Source: Dysgonomonas sp. UBA7710
GTDB taxonomy: Bacteria > Bacteroidota > Bacteroidia > Bacteroidales > Dysgonomonadaceae
DNA length: 64,000 nucleotides
Assembly (NCBI RefSeq): GCF_002482385.1
Contig: NZ_DLFW01000044.1
Location: 119,749-183,748, forward strand
Reading direction: 5' to 3'
This document shows positions 45,800 through 55,440 of this stretch, one piece after another. Made by a program: the position numbers and the translations under genes. Positions within the stretch are counted from its first letter, which is position 1; each line of letters opens with the position of its first letter. A model generated the notes under the pieces. The model searched no databases, was not told the DNA's origin, and saw only the letters and a program-made list of their open reading frames with translations.

Positions 45800-47305
45800 A
45801 TGAAACTAGTGAAAATTTTGAGAGTTTTTATGTTTATTGTCTTGCTTGGTACTATAACAAGTTCCTGTTTAGCAATGACAGCTGCATGTAGTGATAATCC
45901 TGAAGTCGATAATGACGGAGGCGGTAATAATTCCGGAATTATCCGGTCAGACCACCTTGCGGAGCAAAACATCCTCCGGTCGATGCAGCTGGTAGACAGT
46001 GCAGTGTCTTATCACTTTAAGGGGGAAGGCATGGCAATGTCGAGATATTATAATCCTTATACAAATTCGAATGTAAATAAGGATGGAACAGATGAAAAAG
46101 GCAGTGTATGGATGTATACAAGCTCTATCGAGGCCGTGAATGCAATTTTGCATGGACTGAAAGCCCATAAGGAGAACGGCAGGGCAGAACTGTACGACAA
46201 GCATTTTAACCGTTATACGGCCTTGTTGGCTAAACTATATGATAATATAGCATATTACAAGGGTACGTTCCGTCTGACCTCATATACTCAAACGAAAGAC
46301 TGGTCCGTATATGGAGTAGACAGGGGAAATGCTAAAGGAACGGCACAGGTGGACGGTATCTATAATGTATATGACGATCAGCAATGGTTAATGAGGGAAC
46401 TGATCGAAGCCTATAGGCTGACGGGAACCTATACTTACCTGACAGAAGCGGAATATCTGGCCGAATATGTATTGGATGGTTGGGATTGTGTCCTCGATAC
46501 CAATGGAAAAGAGTACGGAGGTATTCCATGGGGACCGGGCTATGTAACAAAGCATTCATGTAGCAATGGGCCTGTAGTAAGTCCGCTGGTATGGTTGCAC
46601 GAACTGTATAAAGGTAAGAATGATGAAATTTCTTATAAATATATAGCAACTGACGGCAGCCGCAAAACCGCTACACTAAAGAAAAGCGACTATTACTTAA
46701 AATTTGCAAAGGCTGTTTATGCATGGCAAAAGACCAATTTGCTACGCGAGGATGGAGTATATCACGACATGATGGGTGGCTGTGATCCTGACTGCAATGT
46801 AGCATATGAAACCGTAAATGGCATGACATACCGCAAGCATACCAACCTGCGCGATCGTGTGGGAGCTGCCTATTCATACAATTGCGGCTCCATGCTTTCC
46901 GGTGCAGCCGACTTGTATCGTGCAACAGGAGAAAATACATATGTGGAAGATGCTAAAAAATTATCGGATGCCAGTTTCAAATATTTTGCTAAACAGGGAG
47001 TAAATAAGCCCGGGTATTATACATATGATATAATAGGTTTCAACAACTGGTTTAATGGAGTGCTGATGCGTGCATATGTCGATGTATATCCTTCATACAA
47101 TAATGCGTCTGCATACGTCGATAGTTTCCAGAAGAACTTGGATTACGGGTATGAAAACTTCTTCTATAAAGGATTTCTTCCTCCTGATTTATTAGCAGGG
47201 TGGACCCGTGAAAATGGCAATAACAGGGTGGAAGGTATGTTTACCTTTGCTTTTGCTGCCGAATACGCTACCCTGGCACGGTACGAATTGGAAAAAAATA
47301 ACTAA
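45800..47305 (+). CDS. GH76 family alpha-1,6-mannanase, lipoprotein
   Basis: 501 residues from the ATG at 45800 (a GTG three codons earlier is less likely). Lipoprotein signal with Cys in TSSC. The GH76 (alpha/alpha)6 barrel is seen from residue ~50: KGSVWMYTSSIEAVNAI, then the catalytic Asp pair in IYNVYDDQQWL (about residues 192-193), GGIPWGPG and NGPVVSPLVWLHELY. GH76 enzymes cut the alpha-1,6-mannan backbone of fungal mannan or of mycobacterial lipomannan. It is the first gene of the second PUL cluster. Confidence 0.88.
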   Translation: MKLVKILRVFMFIVLLGTITSSCLAMTAACSDNPEVDNDGGGNNSGIIRSDHLAEQNILRSMQLVDSAVSYHFKGEGMAMSRYYNPYTNSNVNKDGTDEKGSVWMYTSSIEAVNAILHGLKAHKENGRAELYDKHFNRYTALLAKLYDNIAYYKGTFRLTSYTQTKDWSVYGVDRGNAKGTAQVDGIYNVYDDQQWLMRELIEAYRLTGTYTYLTEAEYLAEYVLDGWDCVLDTNGKEYGGIPWGPGYVTKHSCSNGPVVSPLVWLHELYKGKNDEISYKYIATDGSRKTATLKKSDYYLKFAKAVYAWQKTNLLREDGVYHDMMGGCDPDCNVAYETVNGMTYRKHTNLRDRVGAAYSYNCGSMLSGAADLYRATGENTYVEDAKKLSDASFKYFAKQGVNKPGYYTYDIIGFNNWFNGVLMRAYVDVYPSYNNASAYVDSFQKNLDYGYENFFYKGFLPPDLLAGWTRENGNNRVEGMFTFAFAAEYATLARYELEKNN

Positions 47306-47319
47306 TTCAGAAAATATTG

Positions 47320-47345
47320 TAGTAATTTTATTGATTACTAACTTT
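47320..47345 (+). terminator. weak hairpin after the GH76 gene
   Basis: TAGTAAT (47320-47326) and ATTACTA (47334-47340) form a 7-bp AT-rich stem 15 bp after the GH76 stop, followed by a short mixed T/A stretch. It may attenuate rather than stop transcription into the next gene. Confidence 0.3.
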
Positions 47346-47431
47346 AAAAAATAAAGAATATTTCCTACCCCTCTTTTTTTGAGATTTGTATCGATTCGGA
47401 ACAACAATTAAGAATAAATTTGGATATAGCT

Positions 47432-49606
47432 ATGAAAAAGAATGTATTGATCTTATTCCTTTTTGGTCTCACTCTTCTACCGAAAGCCCAGATCAAAGAC
47501 AATGTTAAAACTACATTCCAGACTTCACGCGAGTGGAGGCCGACAATAGATAACAGGGCAGATGCCGTTATGGTATATGGAGTAGGTGGAAATCCTTCCG
47601 ACAAATCAAAAAGGATACCCTTCGAAGAGCGTGTGCAGTCTTGGCGTGATAAGGGTTATATAGTACACTTCATGACAGGGATAGCATGGGGTGAATATCA
47701 GGAATACTTTACCGGCCGGTGGGATGGAAAAATGCATCTGGACGAAGGGCAGGTACAACAAAATGGTGATACAATATGGCACGGGCATATGGTACCTTAT
47801 ATTGTTCCCACTGAAAATTATTTAAAATACATAAAAGAGAAACATGTGAAGCGGGTCATTGATGCCGGTATCGACGCCATCTTTATGGAAGAACCCGAAT
47901 TCTGGGCTCGTGCAGGTTATAGTGAAGCCTTTAAGCGGGAATGGAAGAGTTACTATGGCTTTGATTGGAGGCCGCAACATGAGTCTCCCGAAAATACTTA
48001 TTTATCCAGTAAACTGAAGTACCAATTATATTATAATGCTTTGAAAGAAGTATTTACATATGCCAAAGAATATGGTAAGAGTAAAGGAATGGATGTGAAG
48101 TGCTATGTACCTACACATTCGCTTGTTAATTATTCGCAATGGATGATTGTCAGTCCCGAAGCCAGTTTGGCCTCTCTGTCGTGTGTCGACGGTTATATAG
48201 CGCAGGTATGGACGGGTACGTCACGCGAACCAAACTATTATAACGGTAAGGCAAAAGAAAGGGTATTCGAAACAGCTTTTCTGGAATACGGATCAATGGA
48301 ATCCATGACAGCCCCCACAGGACGTAAAATGTTTTTCCTGACCGATCCCATTGAAGACTGGCCGAGAGACTGGGCAGACTATAAAAAGAACTATCAGGCA
48401 ACCTTTACGGCACAATTATTATATCCCAATATAGCGGATTATGAAATAATGCCTTGGCCCGAGCGCATTTATGAAGGACTTTACAGGACTAGCCCGGATA
48501 GTGACCGGCGGGAAAGAATACCGAGACATTATTCTACCCAGATGCAGGTGATGATAAACTCTTTGAATCATATGCCTTTGTCGGACAACAAGGTAACAGG
48601 ATCTGCCGGAATAAGTTTATTGATGGCTAATTCGCTGATGTTTCAGCGGTTTCCTACACATGTAGGGTATGAAGATCCTCAGTTGTCGAACTTCTATGGG
48701 CAGGCTTTACCGTTCCTGAAACGGGGAGTACCTGTGAAAACAGTTCATATTGAAAATTTAGGCTATAAAGAGGCCTTGGCCGATACCAAGGTATTACTTA
48801 TGACTTATTCGAATATGAAACCTTTGTCGCCGGAAGCTCATACGCATATTGCCCAATGGGTAAAAGACGGTGGTGTACTGATATATAGCGGCCTCGACAG
48901 CGATCCGTTCCAGACTGTACTGGAATGGTGGAACACAGGGGGCAATAACTATGCGGCTCCTTCCGGCCATTTGTTTGAGCAGATGAACATTGCAACGTCG
49001 CCTAAAGAAGGAGAATATAGCTACGGAAAAGGAGCTGTATATATTATCAGGACTGATCCGAAGAATTTTGTGTTGGAAAATGATAACGACAAGCAGCTGA
49101 TTGATGTTGTGAGAAGAATGTATGAACAGAAGGCGAAAGCGGGCAAGTTGCTTTTCAAAAATAATTTTTATCTTCAAAGAGGAGTTTATGACCTGGTTGC
49201 CGTTCTGGACGAGAGTATTGGTAACGAGCCGTATCAGATAAAGGGGACTCTTATAGACCTCTTTGACCCTAAATTACCCGTATATAAATCTAAGATTATA
49301 CAGCCCGGCGAGCAGGCATTCTTCTTAAATATAGACAGAGTACCGGATAAACAAAGACCGCAGGTCCTTGCCGCAGCATCCAGGGTTTATGAAGAAAGAA
49401 TGGAAAAGAATTCTTATTCGTTTGTAGCAAAGAGTCCTGTTAATACTACAAATATATCGAGGATTTTACTTCCCCGAAATCCGGTGAGCGTGCGGGTTGA
49501 AGGTAAAGAAGAATTGGTTACCGGTGCCTGGGATCAGCAGTCCAAAACTTATTTGCTGGAATTTGAGAATAATCCTGAAGGTGTATCAGTGAATATAAAA
49601 TGGTAA
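47432..49606 (+). CDS. putative clan GH-A glycosidase with GATase-like domain, unassigned family
   Basis: 724 residues from the ATG at 47432, with a signal peptide (KKNVLILFLFGLTLLPKAQ). Residues ~60-380 look like a TIM barrel: IVHFMTGIAWGEYQ, VIDAGIDAIFMEEPEFWARAGY (a Glu pair where GH-A acid/base residues sit) and FLEYGSMESM as a possible nucleophile strand. A domain like the GH42 trimerisation/GATase-like fold follows at ~415-510 (LADTKVLLMTYSNMKPLS, VKDGGVLIYSG), then a beta-sandwich tail. I do not recognise the CAZy family. Encoded between GH76 and the PUL regulator genes, so a mannan-side-chain or linker enzyme is plausible. Confidence 0.65.
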   Translation: MKKNVLILFLFGLTLLPKAQIKDNVKTTFQTSREWRPTIDNRADAVMVYGVGGNPSDKSKRIPFEERVQSWRDKGYIVHFMTGIAWGEYQEYFTGRWDGKMHLDEGQVQQNGDTIWHGHMVPYIVPTENYLKYIKEKHVKRVIDAGIDAIFMEEPEFWARAGYSEAFKREWKSYYGFDWRPQHESPENTYLSSKLKYQLYYNALKEVFTYAKEYGKSKGMDVKCYVPTHSLVNYSQWMIVSPEASLASLSCVDGYIAQVWTGTSREPNYYNGKAKERVFETAFLEYGSMESMTAPTGRKMFFLTDPIEDWPRDWADYKKNYQATFTAQLLYPNIADYEIMPWPERIYEGLYRTSPDSDRRERIPRHYSTQMQVMINSLNHMPLSDNKVTGSAGISLLMANSLMFQRFPTHVGYEDPQLSNFYGQALPFLKRGVPVKTVHIENLGYKEALADTKVLLMTYSNMKPLSPEAHTHIAQWVKDGGVLIYSGLDSDPFQTVLEWWNTGGNNYAAPSGHLFEQMNIATSPKEGEYSYGKGAVYIIRTDPKNFVLENDNDKQLIDVVRRMYEQKAKAGKLLFKNNFYLQRGVYDLVAVLDESIGNEPYQIKGTLIDLFDPKLPVYKSKIIQPGEQAFFLNIDRVPDKQRPQVLAAASRVYEERMEKNSYSFVAKSPVNTTNISRILLPRNPVSVRVEGKEELVTGAWDQQSKTYLLEFENNPEGVSVNIKW

Positions 49607-50041
49607 CCTATATACATACGCAGGGAAAGTTAAAAAAAAGTACGTTGTTCTATCGGAAATAAGGAAAGATAGACAGAACAAATAATAATGAGCAGGATAT
49701 ATTTTACTTTGCCGTCCGTTAGCTAAGGGTGGCAGAGTAAAATATATTCTGCTTTAATAGTAAAAGCCAGATTAATATTATCAGGAACGGTTTCGCTTAA
49801 ATATTAGCGGGAAAATAAATTACAATAACTTTAAATTCTTATTTTTGCAGGCAAACAATTTCAGATTTAGAATATTATGGAAGAAACGACAGTTAAGAGA
49901 AACAGTCATGGTGTGAATCTGTAAATATTTACTTACCATACTTTTATTCCTATTCGTCAGTTCCAACAATTGTTACCAGCAACAAGATATATACGAGTTC
50001 AACAGACTCGAAGTTGAATGTAAGAACTATTTTCATTTTTA
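49607..50041. other. intergenic leader of the sigma factor gene
   Basis: 435 bp. It holds the large hairpin at 49691-49753, a -7-like TATTTTTG at 49840-49847 without a good -33 partner, a 15-codon reading frame (49877-49924), and a 41-codon frame without start codon (49917-50042) that reads like a signal peptide (YLLTILLFLFVSSNNC) and whose TAA overlaps the sigma ATG. These look like remains of a small lipoprotein gene or a leader that couples to the sigma gene. Confidence 0.4.
49691..49756 (+). terminator. large 23-bp hairpin downstream of the glycosidase gene
   Basis: 49691-49713 and 49731-49753 are complementary over 23 bp with two G.U-type wobbles (AGCAG..ATATATTTTACT..GCC and its partner), enclosing a 17-nt loop, followed by TTTAATAG. 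It lies 85 bp after the glycosidase stop. Likely terminator or 3'-end stabiliser; unusually long for a simple intrinsic terminator. Confidence 0.6.
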
Positions 50042-50617
50042 ATGAGAGATCCTATTGATAATTTTGTAGATGACTCTTCCTTATGGAAAAGCTTTCTGGC
50101 CGGAAATGATGTCGCATTTACTCATATTTATAAAAAATATGTCCAGACTTTGTTTCACTATGGTATGCAATTTTCATCAGATAGGGAACTTGTAAAAGAT
50201 TGTATTCAGGATATCTTCATTAATCTATATGATAATAAAGAAAAGATAGGCTTTACCGATAACATAAAATTCTATCTATTCAGAATCTTGAAAAATCATC
50301 TGATAAATGCCCTAAAACGTCATCAAACTCATATAGCGTTTCTTGATTCTCAGGAGAAGCAGGCAGAAGCTTATACAGAAGACACCGCCGAGACATTGTT
50401 GATAGATATTGAAGTGGATATGTATGTTAAAGCAACTGTGGACAAAGTGATGTCTCTGCTCACTATCAGGCAACGGGAGATTATATACTATCGTTTTGTG
50501 GAGAGCATGAGTATTGACGAAATCAGCATTCTTACAGAAATGAATTATCAGTCTGTAGCGAATGTCATACAACGGTCATTAAAAAAAATAAGAAGTTTCT
50601 GTAAAAAAACAGAATAA
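50042..50617 (+). CDS. ECF sigma-70 factor of the PUL
   Basis: 191 residues. Region 2 is seen in FTHIYKKYVQTLFHYGMQF and KDCIQDIFINLYDNKE, region 4 in LTIRQREIIYYRFVESMSIDEISIL followed by QSVANVIQRSLKKIR. Typical length for a Bacteroidota ECF sigma that pairs with a FecR anti-sigma. The FecR gene follows after 40 bp, then the STN-type SusC. Expected to switch on the PUL when SusC signals glycan uptake. Confidence 0.95.
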   Translation: MRDPIDNFVDDSSLWKSFLAGNDVAFTHIYKKYVQTLFHYGMQFSSDRELVKDCIQDIFINLYDNKEKIGFTDNIKFYLFRILKNHLINALKRHQTHIAFLDSQEKQAEAYTEDTAETLLIDIEVDMYVKATVDKVMSLLTIRQREIIYYRFVESMSIDEISILTEMNYQSVANVIQRSLKKIRSFCKKTE

Positions 50618-50657
50618 AATTGAGTATAAAAAGAAGGTGTCTTTGTTTACTTAATAA

Positions 50658-51869
50658 ATGAACAAAAAAGGTATGCCTGGGAATACTCAAGAATCAGATT
50701 ATTTGAATTATTCATTTGAAGATTTCCTTCAAGACGATTTCTTTATTTCTTCTGTCAAAGAACCATCCGAAGAATCTGAAATTTTTTGGACAAATTTTCA
50801 GGACAGAGGGCCAGATAATATACAAGAGTATGTACTTGCAAAACAATATCTCCAATCTATAGCTGTTCCGGCTGATCCTCTGTCTGATGATGAAATATCG
50901 CATATGTGGAATAATATTTCTTCACATAGAGAGGAGAATAAGAAACGTAAGAGAGGAAAGCTACTGTTTATTGCTATAGGAGTGGCTGCAAGTATAGCTG
51001 TACTGGTCATCTCATTCCCTTTTTTAATGGATATATTTTCCCATAAAGATGCATCAGATATAATCGCTTACGCGGATAAAAATAAAGTAGAGGTGCCCGA
51101 TAATTCTGAAATACAACTTGTTATATCTGATAATAAGACTATACTTTTTGAAGAAAAAGAAGCGACAATTACTTACAACCAAAATGAGATAAAAACAGAA
51201 AAAGGAGTTCTTGAAAAAGAAGAGTCTGTAACAATACATCAATTGATTATACCAAAAGGTAAACGCTCTGTACTTACCTTGTCCGATGGCTCCAAGTTAT
51301 GGGCTAATGCCGGTTCGAGGGTTATTTATCCGAGTGAATTCGGTAAAGATAAAAGAGAAATATATGTCGATGGTGAAATATTTGTCGAAGTTGCTAAAGA
51401 TGCAAACAAGCCTTTTTTTGTCAGGACCAAAGATATGAGCGTACAGGCTCTGGGTACGAGCTTCAATGTCATGGCTTATGAATCTGATGCTTTGAAACGG
51501 GTTGTTTTAGTCTCGGGTATAGTAAAAGTAGAAACTAAGGAATCTAAAGGTACCGTATTGAATCCCAATACAATGTTCCAGTCTCAGGGAGGCGATGAAA
51601 AGATAATTCCTGTAGAAGCAGATAAATATATCTCCTGGATAAAAGGGCTTTACCTGTTCCGGAATGAAAGACTGGGGGTCGTATTCGAACGATTGTCGAG
51701 ATATTATGGAATAAAAATAGAATGCAGTGTGGAAGCTTCAATGATAAGATGTTCCGGAAAACTGGATTTGAAAGATAATATTGAGGAAATAATGAAAGGA
51801 TTGTCTTTTGACGGGAAAATCATTTATTCTCAGGACGGAAATGTGTATAAAATAAATAAAGGCCAATGA
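50658..51869 (+). CDS. FecR-type anti-sigma factor
   Basis: 403 residues. N-terminal ~100 residues cytoplasmic, membrane span at 101-125 (KLLFIAIGVAASIAVLVISFP), periplasmic FecR domain at about 198-280 (IPKGKRSVLTLSDGSKLWANAGS, FVEVAKD, VQALGTSFNVMAY) and a C-terminal DUF4974/STN-like domain (LGVVFERLSRYYGIKIEC). The cytoplasmic part is longer than usual for this family and acidic. It should hold the sigma factor until contacted by the STN domain of the SusC encoded downstream. Confidence 0.94.
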   Translation: MNKKGMPGNTQESDYLNYSFEDFLQDDFFISSVKEPSEESEIFWTNFQDRGPDNIQEYVLAKQYLQSIAVPADPLSDDEISHMWNNISSHREENKKRKRGKLLFIAIGVAASIAVLVISFPFLMDIFSHKDASDIIAYADKNKVEVPDNSEIQLVISDNKTILFEEKEATITYNQNEIKTEKGVLEKEESVTIHQLIIPKGKRSVLTLSDGSKLWANAGSRVIYPSEFGKDKREIYVDGEIFVEVAKDANKPFFVRTKDMSVQALGTSFNVMAYESDALKRVVLVSGIVKVETKESKGTVLNPNTMFQSQGGDEKIIPVEADKYISWIKGLYLFRNERLGVVFERLSRYYGIKIECSVEASMIRCSGKLDLKDNIEEIMKGLSFDGKIIYSQDGNVYKINKGQ

Positions 51870-51941
51870 GAAAATACCATTTAAAATAAGTATTAACCTT
51901 AAATCAGTAAAATGCCTATGTAGATGAAGCTTACGAAAAAA

Positions 51942-51970
51942 ATTGGATGGTAGTACCAGTACCATCCAAT
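51942..51970 (+). promoter_or_regulatory. perfect 11-bp inverted repeat between fecR and susC
   Basis: ATTGGATGGTA and TACCATCCAAT enclose the 7-nt loop GTACCAG. No T-run follows, so it is not a standard terminator. It lies 72 bp after the FecR stop and 55 bp before the susC start. It may be an mRNA processing/stability hairpin that separates low regulator from high transporter expression, or a protein-binding site upstream of an internal susC promoter. Confidence 0.5.
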
Positions 51971-52025
51971 AGAATTTAAATTGTTAAAACTGTACAAAGT
52001 CTAACCTTTAAATCATAACAAATGT

Positions 52026-55000
52026 ATGATAAAAAAATGTTCTTTTAGCATAAAAGATGCTAATATTAGAAAAATATTGCGGATTATGAGACTGATTATA
52101 TGTTTCCTGCTACTGGGAATAAATCTGTCATATGCCGTGGAAAGTTATTCTCAGACAACAAGAATCTCCGTTAATTTAAAGAATACACCCTTAAAAGAAA
52201 TTTTCTCAGAAATAGAGAAAAACAGTGAGTATGTTTTTTTCTATTATGATGAATCTGTGGATTTGAACAAAAGTATGACCATAGATATAAAAGGTCAGAC
52301 TATCGACAAAGTATTGAAAGAGCTTTTTAAATCCACTGATTATATTTACACAGTATCCGACAGGCAGGTATTTGTATCCAGACAGCCGGCACCTGCTACT
52401 TCCCGGCAAAATCAGAATAAAATTACTGTCAGGGGAAATATAACGGATATGAAAGGTGAACCTTTGATCGGAGTTTCTATTATTGTTAAGAGTAATCCAA
52501 GTACAGGCACAGTTACAGATACCGACGGAAATTATTCAATAAATGTACCCGATAAATATACTGTACTACAGTACAAATACATAGGATTTATTCCTAAAGA
52601 AGAAACTGTAGGTGAGCGTAAAATAGTAAATGTAATAATGCAGGAAGATGTCGGGCAGCTGGACGAAGTCGTAGTTGTCGGATACAGTACTCAGAAGAAA
52701 GAATCTGTAGTAGGCTCTATTTCCACTATCGAACCCGGAAAGCTTGCAGCCGGAACTACCCGCTCGATGAGCAATAATCTTGCAGGGCAATTAGCCGGTG
52801 TTATTGGCGTACAACGATCGGGTGAGCCCGGTTATGATAATTCCAATTTCTGGATACGCGGTATCAGTACATTTCAGGGAAATAGGAATCCTTTAGTGCT
52901 GATTGACGGTATTGAGCGTTCCCTGAATAATATCGATCCTGAAGAAATTGAATCTTTCTCTGTCTTGAAAGATGCGTCTGCCAGTGCAGTATATGGGGTG
53001 AGAGGCGCAAATGGAGTAATACTCATCAATACAAAACGCGGACGTGTGGGTAAGCCTACCGTTTCTTTTAAGATGGAGCAGGCAATAACACAACCGACTA
53101 AGATACCTGAATTTGTCGGTGCAGCCGATTACCTCGAAGTAATGAACAGCATACGTCACGAGAGTGGAAAAGAGCCGATGTATAGCCAACAGCATATCGA
53201 TAATATTAGAAATGGTGTAGATTCAGATCTATATCCGAGCGTGGACTGGATGGACGCAATACTTAAAGATTTCGGTACTAATACCAGAGCTTCTATCGAT
53301 ATTAACGGAGGATCGGAGGTCTTGCGCTATTCTTTTGTGGGCGCTTTTTACCATGAAGGTGGAATTCTTGAAAGAGATAAAAACCAGGGATGGAATTCTT
53401 CTCTCAGACTGAACAGATATAATATGCGTTCCAATGTGGATATAAATCTGACTCCTACTACTTTGGTAAGGTTCAATATAGGAGGCTATATGCAGGAACG
53501 CACATCTCCGCCGCAGAGTATTGATAACCTTTTTGCAATGGCATACCAGACACCCCCATATCAGCATCCCACACGTTATTCTACAGGTGAAATCCCGCAA
53601 GTACCACAACGGGTGAATCCATGGGCATTACTCACTCAAACGGGTTATGAACGTGTGGTACAGAGTAAACTTGAATCTCTGTTTGTAGTGGAACAGGATT
53701 TGAAAATGTTTCTTCCCGGATTGAAAATAAAAGGAACATTCTCCTTTGATAATTATTCCGATAATAGTGTGAAGAGAGGTAAGAGTCCCGATTATTATAA
53801 TCCTGCTACAGGGAGAGATCCCGAAACAGGCCAATTGGAACTCGTTGTTTCTTCATATGGACAGGAATTTCTGGATCATTCTGTAGGAGCTAATTTTGGT
53901 AATAAAAATACCTATCTGGAAGGTACGCTTACATATGACAATACATTCGGAGACCATACTGTAAATGCTCTTTTCTTATATAATCAGCGTAATTATGACG
54001 ACGGAGGCAAACTACCGTTCCGTTTTCAGGGAATAGCGGGTCGCATGTCATATACGATGAAGGGACGATATATAGGCGAGTTTAATTTCGGTTATAATGG
54101 TTCTGAAAACTTTGCTAAAGGCAAGCGTTATGGTTTCTTCCCTTCTGTTGCTGCCGGATGGATTTTATCAGAAGAGCCCTTTATGCAAGGCGTAAGAAAT
54201 ACCTTGTCTAAAGTAAAATTCAGAGGATCGTGGGGGCTTGTCGGAAATGACCGTTTCAAGATAGGTGATACGGAATATCGCTTCCCGTATATTTCTACCA
54301 TAAATAATACAGATGGCTATGTATGGGGATATAATAGAGATGAATTCGGAAGAGCCGGACGCTGGGAAGGAAATATTGCGAATACAGGCTTGAAGTGGGA
54401 AACTGTAGCCAAGACAAATCTTGGTTTAGAACTTGGCCTGTTCAATGCAATCGAATTGCAAGTGGATTACTTTATGGAAAAACGAAGGGATATTTTCATG
54501 CGCCGTACCACAATGCCTGCTTCTGCCGGATTTGTTGATATGCCTTTTGCCAATTTTGGTAAAGTAGACAATAAAGGTGTAGATATGGTGCTGGATGTCA
54601 ACAAACAAATTAATAAGGATTGGTTTGTATCGGCAAGGGGGACATTTACATATGCAAAGAATAAGATTATAGAACAGGATGAATCATTAGGTATAATCGG
54701 TACAAACCGTTCGTCTACCGGGCTTCCGGTAGGGCAAATATTCGGGTTGGTGGCCGAGAGACTGTTCACTGATGAGGATTTTGCCGATGTGGAAAATGGC
54801 ATTCTTAAAGATGATATACCAACGCCAACCTTTACTTCGTCCGTTCGTCCGGGAGATATCAAATATGTTGATGTTAACGGCGATAACAGAATCGATGCTC
54901 TGGACAGGACAAATCTCGGAGGAACGGTCGATCCTCAGATTGTATATGGATTTGGAGCCAATCTTAGGTATAAGAATATCGATTTCGGCTTTTTCTTCCA

Positions 55001-55421
55001 GGGAAACGGTCATACTTACCGTATGATAGGACGTGAAGCATATTTTATTCCCGGATCGGGTCTGGGTGGAGTAGGTAACTTCTTTACTAATGTCGGAGAC
55101 AGGTGGACTATCGAGAATCCAAGACAGGATGTTTTCTACCCGAGATTATATGAAGGATTGAACGAGAACAACTATCAGGAGTCTACATGGTGGATGAAGA
55201 ATATGAAAATGCTGCGCTTGAAAAATATCGAACTGGGCTATAATTTCCCTGTTACGATGGTTCGGAGATTCGGTTCATCTGGTGCAAGGATATTCTGCAG
55301 GGGAACTAATATACTGACTATATCCGACTTCAAGTTATGGGATCCTGAAATCGACTCTGACAGAGGTAGTAAATACCCACTGGTGAAATCATATTCTATC
55401 GGTCTAAATATCAGTTTCTGA
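52026..55421 (+). CDS. susC: SusC-type TonB-dependent transducer with STN domain
   Basis: 1131 residues. Signal region to about residue 42, STN (secretin/TonB N-terminal) domain at 46-118 (LKNTPLKEIFSEIEKNSEYVF), carboxypeptidase-regulatory-like domain at 133-207, TonB box DEVVVVGY at 213-220, plug domain with WIRGISTFQGNRNPLVLIDGIE and LKDASASAVYGVRGANGVI, then barrel ending SIGLNISF. The STN domain marks it as a transducer that signals to FecR and the ECF sigma. Probably imports manno-oligosaccharides given GH76 upstream. Confidence 0.96.
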   Translation: MIKKCSFSIKDANIRKILRIMRLIICFLLLGINLSYAVESYSQTTRISVNLKNTPLKEIFSEIEKNSEYVFFYYDESVDLNKSMTIDIKGQTIDKVLKELFKSTDYIYTVSDRQVFVSRQPAPATSRQNQNKITVRGNITDMKGEPLIGVSIIVKSNPSTGTVTDTDGNYSINVPDKYTVLQYKYIGFIPKEETVGERKIVNVIMQEDVGQLDEVVVVGYSTQKKESVVGSISTIEPGKLAAGTTRSMSNNLAGQLAGVIGVQRSGEPGYDNSNFWIRGISTFQGNRNPLVLIDGIERSLNNIDPEEIESFSVLKDASASAVYGVRGANGVILINTKRGRVGKPTVSFKMEQAITQPTKIPEFVGAADYLEVMNSIRHESGKEPMYSQQHIDNIRNGVDSDLYPSVDWMDAILKDFGTNTRASIDINGGSEVLRYSFVGAFYHEGGILERDKNQGWNSSLRLNRYNMRSNVDINLTPTTLVRFNIGGYMQERTSPPQSIDNLFAMAYQTPPYQHPTRYSTGEIPQVPQRVNPWALLTQTGYERVVQSKLESLFVVEQDLKMFLPGLKIKGTFSFDNYSDNSVKRGKSPDYYNPATGRDPETGQLELVVSSYGQEFLDHSVGANFGNKNTYLEGTLTYDNTFGDHTVNALFLYNQRNYDDGGKLPFRFQGIAGRMSYTMKGRYIGEFNFGYNGSENFAKGKRYGFFPSVAAGWILSEEPFMQGVRNTLSKVKFRGSWGLVGNDRFKIGDTEYRFPYISTINNTDGYVWGYNRDEFGRAGRWEGNIANTGLKWETVAKTNLGLELGLFNAIELQVDYFMEKRRDIFMRRTTMPASAGFVDMPFANFGKVDNKGVDMVLDVNKQINKDWFVSARGTFTYAKNKIIEQDESLGIIGTNRSSTGLPVGQIFGLVAERLFTDEDFADVENGILKDDIPTPTFTSSVRPGDIKYVDVNGDNRIDALDRTNLGGTVDPQIVYGFGANLRYKNIDFGFFFQGNGHTYRMIGREAYFIPGSGLGGVGNFFTNVGDRWTIENPRQDVFYPRLYEGLNENNYQESTWWMKNMKMLRLKNIELGYNFPVTMVRRFGSSGARIFCRGTNILTISDFKLWDPEIDSDRGSKYPLVKSYSIGLNISF

Positions 55422-55440
55422 AACATCAAAATCGAAAATT

